Assembly: GCF_964204865.1 (NCBI RefSeq)
Contig: NC_135263.1
Span: forward strand, 4,590,501 to 4,654,500
Direction: 5' to 3'
Origin: Styela clava
Lineage: Eukaryota; Chordata; Ascidiacea; Stolidobranchia; Styelidae
DNA: 64,000 nt
Positions within the stretch are counted from its first letter, which is position 1. Every line of letters starts with the position of its first letter. Shown piece after piece: positions 22,363 through 35,470 of this stretch. A program made the position numbers and the translations under genes. Under the pieces are notes generated by a model. It had not been told where the DNA came from and did no database searches. It worked only from the letters and a program-made list of their open reading frames with translations.

Positions 22363-25300
22363 ATGATTATAAATAAAAGGATGATGAGAAGAAACGGTGC
22401 CACCATTTTCCTGGTTCTCTTTGGAGTTTTACTTTTATTTATGCGATATCGGATACAGTTGCAAGACACTTTTCGCTCATTGAGAGGAAAAAGTGAGAAA
22501 GAAAACGCTGCTATCGAAAAACTATTTGGTCCAAGAAAAATAATTTCGAAAGAACCAAAAATTATAAGTACAAATAAGATTGAAGATATTGAAATTAAAA
22601 AAGAAGAAAAAATTGAAAAGCCTCCACTAAAATTAGAAAACGCTCAAAACTGGAAAGTAACTGACGAAATATGTGAGCTGAATCCGTTTTCGGAAGTTTT
22701 CAAGAATTCTGACGATGGATATGAGACCATGAAAATGTCAAACGAAGAGATACATTCAGAGAAGTTCACTCACGCCACATCAACCATAAAACCGGTTTTT
22801 GAAAAAACTACTATCCGGTTAAATCCGGATCGATTTTTGTTTCCGATTTTAATGAGAGGACCGAACAACCAATTGATAGGATTCAGGGAATCAATTTATG
22901 TTGCGATCAGATTGAATAGAACTCTTGTGATTCCGCGATTCATCAAACATCGTACTGACAGGTTGGATTTTAGTTTTTTCTAACAATAATCGCGTTAGCG
23001 CTTTACCTTTTTAAGCTTTCCCAAAAACGCTTTAAGATAGGATAGGATTAACATATTTTTAAGCCGATAAGCCGATAGTCTAATTATATAGCGAATCACG
23101 GCCTCTCATCCGGTTACCAGTTCAGATCGGGTATGGGATTAGTCAGCCAGTTATCTGTTTTCGGAAGCATTTATGGTGGAGGAAGTCGTAACCGACCAGC
23201 GATTACGTGAAACACACTACGGCGGCGAGGAGTCCAGCAATCCTCTCGCACATAACCATACCCGCATGGGATTCGAACATGCAAAGCCACGCAGAGTAAT
23301 CAGAGATGCGGTGGCGAGCGTATTCCTAACGCTTAGCACGATGTGCCACACCGACGCGCCTACATCATTTTAAATTCATAGTGCAGTGTTTCTCAAACCT
23401 TTTTTGTTAAATTCCTTACTTCCCATTTTGTTATGCCTGAAATCTTCGTTAGTGGATCGATACTTATAGAATTCGTAGCTAGTCTTATGTGCAAGTAGGG
23501 AGTATCACTCTCGCTTTTGTACAGTTCTAATAGTTTATAATTTGTGGATATTAGTAATGCCACAGCAAATACAATGTTTATTCCTAAGAATGACGAAATT
23601 CCTTCCTGGGATAGAACTCTTGTTAGGAAAGGTTGGCATAGTGGAAAATTTTATTACCGAATATTGTCCCGTTGTATTTTCATTTTCGGTATGAAGTCAG
23701 TTTTCAATATATCTTAACCATCTTAACCGAAACCCCCGCCACAACACCCCCCCCCCCAACATCCCCCCACCCCCCAATGTCCCGAAGTAAACAAGGAAGT
23801 CGATGCTCGGGGAAACATCCATCCAGTCCGCAATTTCCATTTGATGCCCTTATTCCTGGCAAATCCTGACATATTCAGTTTCGATTTCTAGAAACATCAC
23901 ACATAGCAATTTTTAGAACATCAGTTCTCTTAGAAACTCGCGTTTTGCGGCCACCGGCCCACCTGTTGCTGTCAAACTTGGCAATTACAAATTTCGGTGC
24001 ATTGAAAGTATTCGTGCCAAGATGACGCACAACCTGAACCCTAACCGGGCACACATACTATTTTCAGGTTGTGCGACATTTCGTACAAACTTAAATTTCA
24101 GAACCCCCCCCCCTTTGAAAATTCCTTGCTACGCCCCTGCACCTGCCCATAGGATTCAGCAGGCTCGGCAGCACACATTTGTATTTCCCATGGGACACAT
24201 GGGACACGATGATTTTGGGGAAAATGATGGTAAAACATTTTGTTATGGACTTCGTGTCCATATATTTGAGCATAGCTCTCTTGTTAGGAATAAAAAGCGA
24301 AATATATTCAGCACTAACAATATATTTCGTGAGGGGGCTGATGGACATATGTATAATAGTTATGAATATAAATTTAATCAAGTCCGTAAATTGTTTTGTT
24401 TTGCATGTCTCTTCTTGCATGTAGTAGTCTTATTTAGTGGACGCTAAACTTAAATTTAACAATTTTAATCAAATTTTATTCCAATGGGTATCCCATGGGA
24501 TGGGATGGGATGAGACATAATTGCTATGGGATGGGAATGGGACCGAAAATATGTCCCATGGACGAGCCTGGGTTTCAGTCCCTTTACACAACTCGAACAA
24601 AACTAGTTACCTCCATATTGGTACACACACTTCCGGGGCGACGTATTTTTCTACCTTAATTACATAAACAACATTTTCACTGCAAGAAATTTTAATTGTT
24701 GAATGAACCATGAACCCACCACACAATCATTGTCATCTTGGTACGGATACTTCCGGAGCGCCCTCTTTATTATTCGACACTCGTTCCAGCCTTTCGCTCC
24801 AAACAAAGCCGTGCACAGGTATCCACTGATATCTAGTCATACCGTGTTTCCCCGAAAATAAGACCTAGTCGATAGCGCGGATTTAATAAAAAATAAATAA
24901 ATAAAAACGTGTGATTCATAAGTAAATGGAAATCGGTTTTATTTTTTATATTTTTAAAAATCTCGTAATTCACTACTTTGTAATTTTGTTTTTTTCATAA
25001 ATGATAATAAGAGACATCCCCAAAAATAATCACTAGTGTTATTTTTCGTAAGAAAATTGAAATAATACCCGGTCTTATTTTTGGTCTTATTCTTATATTC
25101 GGGGAAACACGGTACTATACTATTTTCGGAGAGTTCGGCATTGCTAACCAATTTATTTACACCCTTGGTGAGGTGGCGGATATGGGATTCAAACCTGAAA
25201 TACGTAACCAGCAATGCCAACACAGTTGATTCCAACGCTTTATCCGCTAAGCCGCTTAATCTCGTCGTATTTTTTTTTCAAGTCAACGAGAGGAAGGGAG

Positions 25301-28300
25301 CACTACTATCCATCCGGCACATCGTGTTGATTTCGTCACGCTCTGTAGTTTTATTTCCTGTGTCACAATGCAACAATTCAGGACTGCTTGTGGAAACCAA
25401 GCTGATGTCATCCTAAGATTACGGTAAAGCTTGCAGAATATATTGTATTCATAGTAGAAAACAAATCCCGAATCAGAAAGTATTTCGGTATTGTGTTTAC
25501 TAGGCTGACAATGTGTTGTCAAATAAAAATCTGCTGCCCAAAGTTGTTTAAACTAGTCATGTGAAACATCATTTTGTTGACTCAAGAGTCCCCCGATCTT
25601 TTTTGATCTTCCCCCCTTTCTCAACCCTCAAAGTACAATAATAACATTTATGTCCGGGCTATGCATGAAATAACTGATAAAATACAATTGGGAATATGAA
25701 GAATATGTGACAAACAGACAAACTCCCAAGTTTTGAACAAATAGCTTTGCAAGAAACCTAAAACCAAAAAAGTTTTGATTGAAAAATTGAAATTAATACT
25801 AAAATAAATATAAGCCCTTGAATCCTCTTTGAGTCTTTCGCGAACCCTCGTCCACTGCAACAAGCCGATATCCGTTTTGTAGTTTGTTACATTCTTTTTA
25901 TTCTTTCCTATCGTTAACTGGTGTTGCACGACAAAAATAAATATCTGAATCTTAAAAGGTCTGACTCAGAAATCTTTTCATTTCAGGCATTATTCAAAAA
26001 AGCGAATTCCAGAAATGGAGTCGCTAACCGGAGTCCGGTTTTCTTACAGCAACAATCCGAAAGAACCGAAACTGAATTTAGTCCCGAAAGAACCGGAAAA
26101 TAAAGCGACAACGTATTTTGGACACAAGGAGAAAGAGATTCAGGCAATATTCAATTCCAAGGTAAATAATATTGTTCCAAAGACCGTTTTCAATTAAATG
26201 CAAAATGAAGCAGGTCATAAGCCCACTCATTGACTTCCTGATTTACTTACATGACATTGGCTAATCATTAGGAGGCGCTCATGGTGTGTGTACCAATATG
26301 GAGGTAACTAATTTTGTTTGCCTACTTTACATCGAGTTGTGTAAAGGAACTGAAATCTATGGGTGGGGGGTATATTCACTTGTCTAACACAGACAGTCCC
26401 CGAACTCATAATAGAATCCAAATAAGGAAAATTGGAATAAAATTATGGCCTAACTCCAACCTGGTACACACACTACGCGATTACTCATTAGGACCTCACC
26501 GATGTGATAACAATTAAAATGTTAGTAGCCTTTGAGATGCACATTTCGCTAAGACAGCTTTTCAGACACTTAGCCTTTCTGGGATCAGGAGTCGGGGAAC
26601 TATCCATTGCTACCGCGAAGTAGGGACAACGCGGAATTTGCAATCAGTAAATCACGTTAAAACTTTCAGAGATATATTATTAAAAAAATTGGCGATGGAA
26701 AGAATTAGAAAAGCAGGTTGCAAAATCTAAATTTTAACGAACAGTTGAACGAGTCATGCCTTATATATATATCTCCTCCTGAATCACGTAATGACCATCG
26801 CAAAACTAGAACAGAATAGGATTCTCATATTTACCCCGCGCTTAACGCCTACCAGATACGGACGTGGGCAAATAACGGCAGACGGACCGGATCCAGCACA
26901 CTGAAGTGTTTCATTCAACCCACTTGTGTCTGCTGAACTTACGATTATAGTTTTTATGAATATAAATTTCCGTTGAAATTATCGATAAAAATAACGTCAT
27001 AATGACCTTGATTGTTTGTTACTTTGTGCTTCTGATATGAACGTTAGCCTATCTGTTGGACTAGCTCTTGTAAATAAATTGTTTTTATTCATAGTATTTC
27101 ATATTGAGTTTCCGGCCCAGTAACTAAGTCTACTATCAGTAACTGGCCCACTCAGAAAAGTAGTTGCCCAACCCTGGCCTAGAACGATGTGCCAGCCGCT
27201 GTGCCCAACTCAACTATGTTTTTCTTACACAGGGCAGATGCGCAATTTACGCACTTCCGTATTATAACATGAAAATCAGATTGAAAGCATCGCCAACCCA
27301 CATTCGTACACAAGCAGGTAAGTAAGTGTTCATCAGGCAAGCAACAATTTCACATTATCGAAGAAAGGGGGGGGGGGGGGGGGGGCTACCAAGGATGAGA
27401 TTAATTAGTAGTGATTTTAAACCAGCTTATTAGTGCTGATTTAAACTTCGCCAAATTTACATGTGCTTACTAGAAATTCAGACGATTGTCATTGTGCATC
27501 AATGTGCCATTCGACAGTATTTTTAATTATCGTGCAAACATCAGAGTTTTTACCAGTGGCTTTCAGTCTGTCGTGCTTTGTGAGTTATATGATTGGTGAG
27601 AATGAATAGTCGGCGCTCCAGAAGTGTGTGTACCAATATGGATGCAACTAATTTTGTTCGCCTATTTTACATCTGGTTGTTTAAAGGGACTGAAACCTAT
27701 GGGCATGAGCCAAATTCACGTGGCTAACACAGACAGTCCCGGACTCGTAATATAACTAAGATAAGAAAAATCAGAATAAAATTATGCCTTAACCCTAACC
27801 TGGTACACACACCACGAGAGTACCGAATAGTCAATAGTTTCTTTTAACACAAAGCTGAAAATACGCACTGTTCATACAATGTAGCAGAGAATAAAAAAAT
27901 GTCATTCCAGGGTGACGCAAGACGCGAAATAACAATACTTGTTATCGAGCAGCGACACCCTAGGTATTTTATTCGAAAACAAGATGTACCGTGTTTCCCC
28001 GAAAATAAGACCTAGCCTGAAAACAAGAACTAGCCTGAATTTTAAAAATGATTTTCATATAAGCCTTCCTCAACCCTATGCCCTCCGACAATCTGAGCAA
28101 CTATTGACACCTCCATTGAAAAAGTTTATTCCCCGCCGTTCAAATACGCGAGACACACCACATAGCTGTCTACCGAACGGTCTTATTAGTCGCCTTGCGA
28201 GCGAGATTACTAGAGAGAGTTATCTAGACTTCCTTTCGCTCCAAGCACTCTCGAAATATAAATTTCCGAAAATTTTCGAGACTTTGCTTCAAATTGTACC

Positions 28301-31300
28301 GACTGCAGTAAATATAGTAGTGATACAAGAGAATTGTCTATTTCAGACCTAGTCAATAACGCGAATTTTTTTTTGACCTAGTCGATAGCAAGAAATCCCA
28401 CCTACACGTTTTAAATGATTGAAAATCTATATGTTTTGCAGTTATTTGGAATAAAAACGTGTTTATTTATAAGTAAATGAATATCGGTTTTCATATTTTG
28501 TAAATTTTAAAATCTGGTAGTTCTCTACTTTGTTATTACTTTTTTGACAAATGAGAATAAAGGCTACGCCCGAAAATAAGCCCAGTTTTATTTTCCGGAA
28601 AACACGGCACCAAGCTATGATTCAATTATCATATTTTTTCATCATAATTTTTAAGATCTTCATTCGATGAGCGACACTGATGTGTTTTCTGAGATAATAC
28701 GTCACACGCCCGCCCCAAAATATCTTCGTAGTGTAGCGGAGGATTTTATAAAAACAAAATTTGGTGGAGCGAAATTCCTCACTGTTCACTGGAGATATGA
28801 TAAAAAAGACTGGATGAAAAGGTGAGAAGCGTTTTCTAAGACTTGCAATCTTTTTAAAACACGATATAAATACTAGGGCCAGCTTTAGGCCACTGTTACC
28901 TACGTGTCACAGTTTGGTTTTGTTCACTGTGTTGAATGAATCAGGAGAGTCAAAATTCCGGATTGATTGTTTATTGTACGGCAACTTTATACTTAAACGA
29001 TTAAGACAGCAAAATAATGATTGCAAGCACAACTAAAAAGCAACCGACGGCCAGCCTTTCCAGACGAGAAGAGAGCACGAAAACTCTTTTATCTCACACC
29101 ACATGTGTGGTTGAAGTCCAGAGTAGGCCAATAATGCCAAATCAAGAGTTTGGGGAAAGAGCAAACCGAGGAATATACAAGTATATTGCCACTGCACAAA
29201 CAGAGACATTAAAAACCCGTGACACTACGGTCGCAAATATAAAAAGTTAATTCTTTTTTATTGCCCTTATCTCTGATCATCTGGGCACCTCCACTCTAGC
29301 ACGTTTTCATTCAAATCCGGGAGTATATATCAAGGGAGTATATATATCTGGGAGTATGTATTAGATACAGGGTGTTAAAAAGTAACTCAAAATTAACAGA
29401 AGTTAAAATGAAATGCTACTTAAAACATTCAACGACTGACATTTTTAACAGTATCGAGTTACGGTGGAATGCCATATAAACATTTCATGACTGACGTTTT
29501 TACCAATTACATTTTCAACATTGCAATGACGAAAATTTTTACCTTAATTTTGCGTAACTTTTTCAACACCCTGTATATTCAAACATATTAACTTGCTACA
29601 CTTTGAAAATCATTTCGTTTTGCTAGTTTCAGGTTTTCTTTTGTATATATATTTATATATATACCCATGGTCTACTCTAGACCAGGGGTGTGCAACCTTT
29701 TTCGCAGGGGGGCCAAATATCAATACCTGGGTAAAACCGCGGGCCGCACCTTCATTTAACATACGCTTTCTATTAGTTGCAGGCACAAAATAGTGTCTTT
29801 TGTTATTAATCTCATGTCGTCATCATTAGGGTTCCTTGCAGAAAACGCATAAATTTCTTAAAACTGTAATTCAAATATATTGTCACACCCAATTTAAACG
29901 AATTCAGTGAGAAATTTGCTGCTGGATTCTTTTCCAGACCACTTTTATCCAAATTTGCTTAAATGCAAGTGCTAGCAATTCGATATGACGCTCATTTTTC
30001 AGAAAAAAACATGTAACCGAAAAGTGCCATATTTGAAGCCATGACTTTTTCCAACTGTGGAAAGTTATCTTAGTTGAGATGTTTTCGGTATAGTACGCCA
30101 GGATTCATTTCCAAATACTTTGCTGTCAAATCCTATTCTAGATTAGATTTAAACAAAATCAACTGATAGGCTGGAACCAAAACTCATTTAGGTTTTAATA
30201 TTTAATATATATAATATCTCTTAATATTATTTTTTTTTTAAACTGCTTTCCAGTTGCCCAATCTTCAATTGCCAGTTCCCACAAATTCATTAGCGTCTGC
30301 TCCGCATTTTCCTTTCAAATGTTCGCTGCTCGGCAAGTGACAGCTTTGTGAATCGCGTTGTTCGCTTCGTTGTTTGGACGTTGTAACGTCATAGGCATTG
30401 ATAATAAATTGGACTCGAATATAAGCTATGCAACGCAAAGGGAACCAGATGAAACTAAATTAAAAACTAGTTTAGCTGGCCGCACATCATTCAAAATTGG
30501 CACTTCTCCGCGGGCCGCACACTTTTCTCTCGCGGGCCGCATTTGGCCCGCGGGCCGCACTTTGCACACCCCTGCTCTAGACTATAGACAAATAGTAACG
30601 TAAATATGAAATATGAAGACTACATATTAAACGCGTTCAGGTGGCATACGCCACTCCATTTATATTTTCATACAACGTGTTTTCAATATACAGCAGCGGT
30701 TCCCAAAGAAGCAATTTGCTGAGTGCGCGCCGAAAATTACCAGAATTATGTTAAACATAACTACAGTAATGTATGATGGAACATTTTATTTTAAAAAGAT
30801 GCGTTCAGGGCCTCAGTCGAACACCTCTCATTAGAATATTGGATAAATAAGTGTAAATCCTATAACCTTATGTTGTTTTGTTGACTTTGCCTTTATTCTT
30901 TATGTCTACATGTTTAAAAACTTTAAAAAGCATAAAATAAACAGTAACGATCACAAAATTGAGCAAATCTGTTTTTCGTGCAAGAGAACCGGGAGTTTTT
31001 TCCATGATAATTTGGCGGCGCACGAACATAAATTTTGGAAACCGCTGCCATACAACATAACCAACCGCGTGTCTAACCTAACATGTTAGGCGTCCGTAAT
31101 AGGTTTCCCATCTCACATCGACTTCTTTTCCGTTTTACACTCATTTTAATTCTCATTTTAGATGTGGTGAGTTGCAAGCTGGGTCGTCAAGAAAGAAGTT
31201 ATGCAATGAAGCAGCTTTAATACAGCCGCCAGATGTCGCCCAAGCGGTTCTTCTGAAACTAGACGACGTAAAATTCACCGTTCCCGGCATCACACATATT

Positions 31301-34300
31301 TATATCGCATCGCCACCGAGCGAGATAGAGTTTATAACCGAAGTGAAAAAAATACTGAACGAGAAAAAGGTAGGCAACTACAGCATTTGTCCCATTCAGA
31401 AGTGAATGCAGTTCGATCAGAGAAGCAGTAACAAAATTTTATATTTTCATTATTATGTTTTTATACAGTGTACTTTGTGTTGTGTTGTATTTACTAATAT
31501 ATGCTGTCTACTCTTGTGGGCTCCCTTGTACAAACAGTTTCGTATACCTCGCCCTTGTCCTTACTTTTCTTTTGTTTAAGGCAGTATGGTATTGTGCATA
31601 CGTATGCTTTAATAAGTTTGTCCGAAATATTTTTATCGAAAAACAAATTAACATGCACATATACATACAATGACATTTAACTAAATAAACAGCTGTATAA
31701 GGTTGTGTCGAATAATTCATATTTGAACATGTGGTGCTATTTGGTTTTTAATAACTGTACATTGACGAATTACTTGCCCGTTGTAATACGGAATAAAAAC
31801 ATTTTCGCAGCTCCAATTTTTTCACCATGTTGCGCAACTTCCATGTAGTATGAAAAATCAGACAAGCTACATCGCAGAGTATTTTTATAATTCCCCCAGG
31901 AAAGTCACCCTGGATAGTTGGTATGGTTGCCTACCCAGACTGGTAACTAGAGTCTTACTAGACAACAGATCATCGTTCATGGTATGCATACTTACTCACA
32001 TCATCCGTTTTTCTCACGTCCAATTTATAGTTGATGTAAATTCGCCAATTTAACATATATTTGTTTGCTTTATAGTTTCTAGTTTACCACATTCCTGATC
32101 TCACAAGCTTTCTGAAAGAAAGATACGCTTCATGTAATTTCATCAAAGAGCATTTGGATGATATTGAATCCTCCATTGAAATGCAGATATGTACGAGAGG
32201 ATCAGTGTTTCTACGGTAAGTATCAACCAAATAGCAGCCTAAGCTGTAATGCACGGTTCCGCGCCTGAGACTTGGCGCTTACAAACTGACGTTCAAAACT
32301 ATCATCTTTAGTATTAAAAACATTAAACCATATGCCGCTTACAGGTAATAAAAGCTAAATTTAGGCTAGTCTTTCAATTTTTGACCAAACTAGAGCACCT
32401 CGGAAAGCATAACAATGATTGAGGTATTTCATCTACAACTGCAAACTGACAAATAACACGCAAAACCACGAAAACAACGTAATGTTTACAACCGTGCTCG
32501 AGACTAAAGTATCTACTTAGCGAAAGAAGTGTCTGAGCGACTGCACCAATTGCAATTGTTAAGTTGTTGTTGACTTATTGCTGATTGGTAATTGTTACGT
32601 ATAAAAAAAACAAGAAAATCGATGCTCGGGCTTCAGTAGACTTCCAAATGTGGGGAGTTTGAGTCGTGAGTTTAAACCAGTGTTTCCCAACCCGAGTCCG
32701 TGGTCTCAAATGAGTCCGCGAAGAGTTTGAATAAGTCCGCAACGAGCCAGAAATTCACTGCGGGCCGCAAACGTTTTTGCGAAAATTAACTATCAGCCAA
32801 GTTACGATTAACGTTAAAATTCACATAAAACATAAAAAGCAAGTTTATTCACATAACATTAATCAAGTCAATTATTACTAGTTACTGAGGAGGGCTGGGT
32901 ATATATTGGAATATTTGACTATTAAAATAGCAAATCACTATTCGAAAATTTGGTAACAGGTGACGCGACAGGTCAAAACAATTGGATTTCACAACTCACT
33001 TGCGAATTCCCGACAAAAACACGATCACACGCGTGGTGTTTCTCGCGAGTTCGAACAACGAGAAATAAATTTTTTCTAGTAGGTGTCAATGGTGACAACC
33101 CAAATTTTCTGAATTGAAAAGCGGCAATACAAAATACTAAAAATAAAACGGAGAACACCTTAACTTTTGTTTTATGATTGTACGCGACCGATTAAAAACG
33201 CTTCTTAAGACATTGTAAATCGCAAAGTTTCGGGTGATACTGTAGTATATTTACCGGGGCATTTTCCGTTAGTCCTCCACATTGGTACGTACAGTACTGG
33301 AGCGCCGTAAGCGTTGTACGAACAGCTCACAATTCACAAAAATACGAATCAAAACAAATATAATTGGGCACTTTACCACGCATTCTTGTGTCCACGGATT
33401 GTCATGATATTTACTGATTAGTATTGCTTTTATTTCGTCAACACAACCGCAAATTAAAATGATCACCATTAAATTAATAATAAAGCAAGGCGGTGAATAT
33501 GTATTTTTCATTTACTAATATACTTTAAATATATTTTTAATAACTACTAAATTGAGTTATACTTTCTGATTCATAGCAGATAGTAGGATTTTCCTAACGA
33601 CGATAACAAATTTGAAAAATCACTAAAAATATTTATCAAATCTAAATATAATCGGGCAATATGTTAGCTGATTGCTGTCGCTTTTGAAGAAGTAATGCTA
33701 TAATCTTGTCGTAAGTCGACGCAACCGTGAGTTACCACGAACACATTTAAAATAGAAAGACATTTTAAATTCTCGTCGTTGTCATGATTGCATATAGTGC
33801 GACAGAAAAGGATATACAATATACAATAAAAAAGTCGGCTCTTTTAACGGACGCGTTTTTGTGGCGAATTTCCGATTTTGAAATTTGTTCAAATTCCGTT
33901 GTGTTTGGTACGGTTGCAAAAAACGCACCTTGAGTCCGCAAAGGTTTTCGCCGGTGAGAAATTAGTCCGCGACCAAAAAAGGTTGGGAAACGCTGGTTTA
34001 AACAAAAACTAACGAGCAAAATGGTGGTTTCGTGAAAGTCGGGCGGATATTTTTAAACCCAAAACTAAACGGTAATCAGATTAGTTGTCAAACTTTTTGC
34101 CAACTCGAAGTCAGTTCAATCTAAAAATTGGATTGTACTTCCAACCCTGCCACAGCTATCCATCTGAAACTACTTATGCTTATGAACTGACGAAAACATT
34201 GGGCCGCAACGAATTATTGTATCTCCGCTCTAGGAGACCCTTATTTTCAGTCGTTCTGTTTGTCTGTTCAGATGTAGCGTCTAAACGACTGGATCAATCT

Positions 34301-34763
34301 GGATGAAATTTTTCACGTGGGTTATTCTGTCACCTTAGTAATGTTATACTCCATAACCTGAAGAAGCCTTAGGGATTTTAGTGAACAATATCCTATTACC
34401 CACAGCGTGTAACTCAAGCAGGTATGTCTACGAAACGCGCAGCGCCTGAATAAACTGGCAGTTTCGGTAACCCACTCATTATTACGCTGTCATTATAGAT
34501 CCTTGAGTTTCTGTGGATGGTAACCGGTTGCTTTAGTGTGGGCTTCAACTATCAGCGGAGATCCTGGGCGCATACAAGCTTGTACAAATGTGGTTCAACT
34601 ATTACTTGTTTTTGTCAACAGATCAACTCGATCCTCGTGGTCTAGCAATGTCATAGAATGGAGGAGGCACAATCTCACACCAAGCATTCACGCTGATAAA
34701 GACGAAGACGTTTTCCAACTCACCAGAAAAATTATGGAAAAGAACCAACAAAACAAAGTTTGA
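22363..34763 (+). CDS. O-fucosyltransferase-like protein, paralog 2 (spliced)
   Basis: Exons: 22363-22961, 25987-26161, 27233-27317, 28656-28821, 31162-31369, 32076-32215 and 34622-34763 (stop TGA). Phases match at every junction and give 504 codons. Residues 13-27 form a signal-anchor helix after a basic start. A Lys/Glu-rich stem of about 100 residues follows, longer than in paralog 1. Then come RGPNNQLIGF and LNRTLVIPRF, a GRCAIYALPYYNM exon, LTVHWRYDKKDW (motif I-like Arg), a Cys-containing insert, HIYIASPPSEIEF and the C-terminal STRSSWSSNV. It lies head-to-tail with paralog 1 and shares its exon borders, so it arose by tandem duplication. The equivalent of paralog 1 exon 6106-6249 was not found in 22962-25986. 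That exon is phase-symmetric (144 nt), so its absence leaves the frame intact, with exon 1 joining directly to HYSKKR. Predicted activity is GDP-fucose-dependent O-fucosylation; the substrate is not inferable. Confidence 0.82.
23035..23363 (-). mobile_element. tRNA-derived SINE, full copy
   Basis: Reverse copy in intron 1 of paralog 2. Head with GGGATTCGAAC and ATGTGCCACACCG, tail GATAGGATAGGATTAACAT. ORF 23173-23373 is simply this SINE. Confidence 0.85.
24004..24090. mobile_element. Short MITE variant, truncated
   Basis: CCAAGATGACGCACAACCTG, AACCCTAACC and CAGGTTGTGCGACAT match the 15195-15304 variant; the outer ends are eroded. Confidence 0.6.
24160..24570. mobile_element. hAT-type element nested inside a family A MITE
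   Basis: Ends CAGGCTCG / CGAGCCTG, interior with CCCATGGGACACATGGGACA and the inverted GGGATGGGA counterpart. Flanking 8-mers GGATTCAG and GGTTTCAG. These are MITE sequence: CCCATAGG before, TCCCTTTACAC after. So the hAT element split a pre-existing MITE whose right part continues to 24640. Confidence 0.85.
24571..24640 (-). mobile_element. Right part of the MITE split by the hAT element
   Basis: GTCCCTTTACACAACTCGAA, TAGTTACCTCCATATTGG and ACACACTTCCGGGGCG match the family A end; the other part is the scrap CTGCCCATAG before 24160. Confidence 0.75.
24842..25112. mobile_element. TA-flanked element, family D, best copy
   Basis: CCGTGTTTCCCCGAAAATAA ... TTCGGGGAAACACGG, perfect 15-base terminal match, TA on both sides. 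Confidence 0.85.
26274..26485 (+). mobile_element. MITE family A copy
   Basis: Exact 8-bp target duplication CATTAGGA at 26266-26273 and 26486-26493; in an intron of paralog 2. Confidence 0.88.
27367..27385 (+). repeat. G19 homopolymer
   Basis: Nineteen G in a row, 50 bases after the donor of exon 27233-27317. The length may be unreliable in an assembly. Confidence 0.9.
27612..27824 (+). mobile_element. MITE family A copy
   Basis: Exact 8-bp target duplication GAATAGTC at 27604-27611 and 27825-27832. Confidence 0.9.
27989..28607. mobile_element. TA-flanked element, family D, with internal rearrangement
   Basis: CCGTGTTTCCCCGAAAATAA start after TA and AAAACACGG end. The 5' segment AGACCTAGCCTGAA is partly repeated, and about 350 bases of unrelated sequence lie inside. 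ORF 27939-28352 overlaps it and is not a gene. Confidence 0.6.
29368..29573. mobile_element. TA-flanked MITE, 206 bp (CAGGGTGTT ends)
   Basis: CAGGGTGTTAAAAAGTAACT / GTAACTTTTTCAACACCCTG with TA on each side; a similar-ended element is at 58477. Confidence 0.85.
29683..30574. mobile_element. hAT-type element, 892 bp, family C
   Basis: CAGGGGTGTGCAACC / GTGCACACCCCTG-type ends, subterminal GGGCCGCA repeats, exact 8-bp duplication CTCTAGAC at 29675-29682 and 30575-30582. No transposase frame seen. Confidence 0.88.
30694..31047. mobile_element. hAT-type element, 354 bp
   Basis: CAGCGGTTCCCAAAG / TTTTGGAAACCGCTG ends; flanks too diverged for a clear duplication. Confidence 0.65.
32678..33995 (+). 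mobile_element. hAT-type element, 1318 bp, family E
   Basis: CAGTGTTTCCCAACC / GGTTGGGAAACGCTG ends; exact 8-bp duplication GTTTAAAC at 32670-32677 and 33996-34003. Subterminal GAGTCCGCG repeats. Lies in the last intron of paralog 2. A MITE end (TACTGGAGCGCC) is embedded near 33295. No intact transposase. Confidence 0.9.
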
Positions 34764-34792
34764 TAACTTGGTTACGTTGTGATGCAATATCG

Positions 34793-35007
34793 AGTACTCC
34801 CCGTAGTGTGTGAACCAAGTTAGGGTTAGGCCATAATTTTATTCCGATTTTCCTTATTTTAGTTCTATTACGAGTTTGGGGACTGTCTGTGTTGGCCAAG
34901 TGAAAATACACCCTGTCCATAAGTTTCAGTCACTTTACATAACTTGATGTAAAGTTGGCGAACGAAATTAGTTACCTCCATATTGGTACACACACTTCTG
35001 GAGCGCC
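34793..35007 (-). mobile_element. MITE family A copy, reverse
   Basis: Flanks CAATATCG / CAAAATCG (7 of 8); starts 30 bases after the paralog 2 stop codon, so it probably lies in the 3' UTR. Confidence 0.85.
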
Positions 35008-35470
35008 CAAAATCGTTTTCTTATTTAAAATGATAAATTTTTATTTTCTTGGTACGTTAATCAAAAACATGTTGTCAAATTTTGGAGAATAAATTTAGTT
35101 TTGTGATTTAACATTCATCTGTTGTATTGTATTGCACAGCCGAACATGACAACGTTTCTTGTCGGGATTGTTTTTCGAATTAGCTTAAGCCACCAATTAG
35201 GTTTCTACAAGACTCTTTCCTCCATGCTTTTGTGCCGGTGGGTACGTATGCATATAAGGTAAGGATGCTGTAGCAAGTGCGAAGATAACTATCCTAAGCC
35301 AGAATAAAAATAATTACCGAGTCAGAATTGAAATAAAACCAACCTGAAAAACGTTTAACATAGGAGAATCAAAATTTTGTCTGCCGTTTTTTAATATGTA
35401 GTGGCGAAATATTCGTCCACCATATTTCTCAGTCTGCTATGAGCGTGAATTTATCAGGCCAGGGCGTAGT

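Noticed and set aside
24022..24447. Long ORFs on both strands (up to 141 codons), some with hydrophobic runs
   Set aside because: They run through a truncated MITE and a hAT element with inverted halves; the frames reflect repeat sequence, not a gene.
31850..32053. Possible extra exon of paralog 2 (open frame before a GTATGC)
   Set aside because: Exons 31162-31369 and 32076-32215 join directly in phase and align with the paralog 1 junction; nothing is missing between them.
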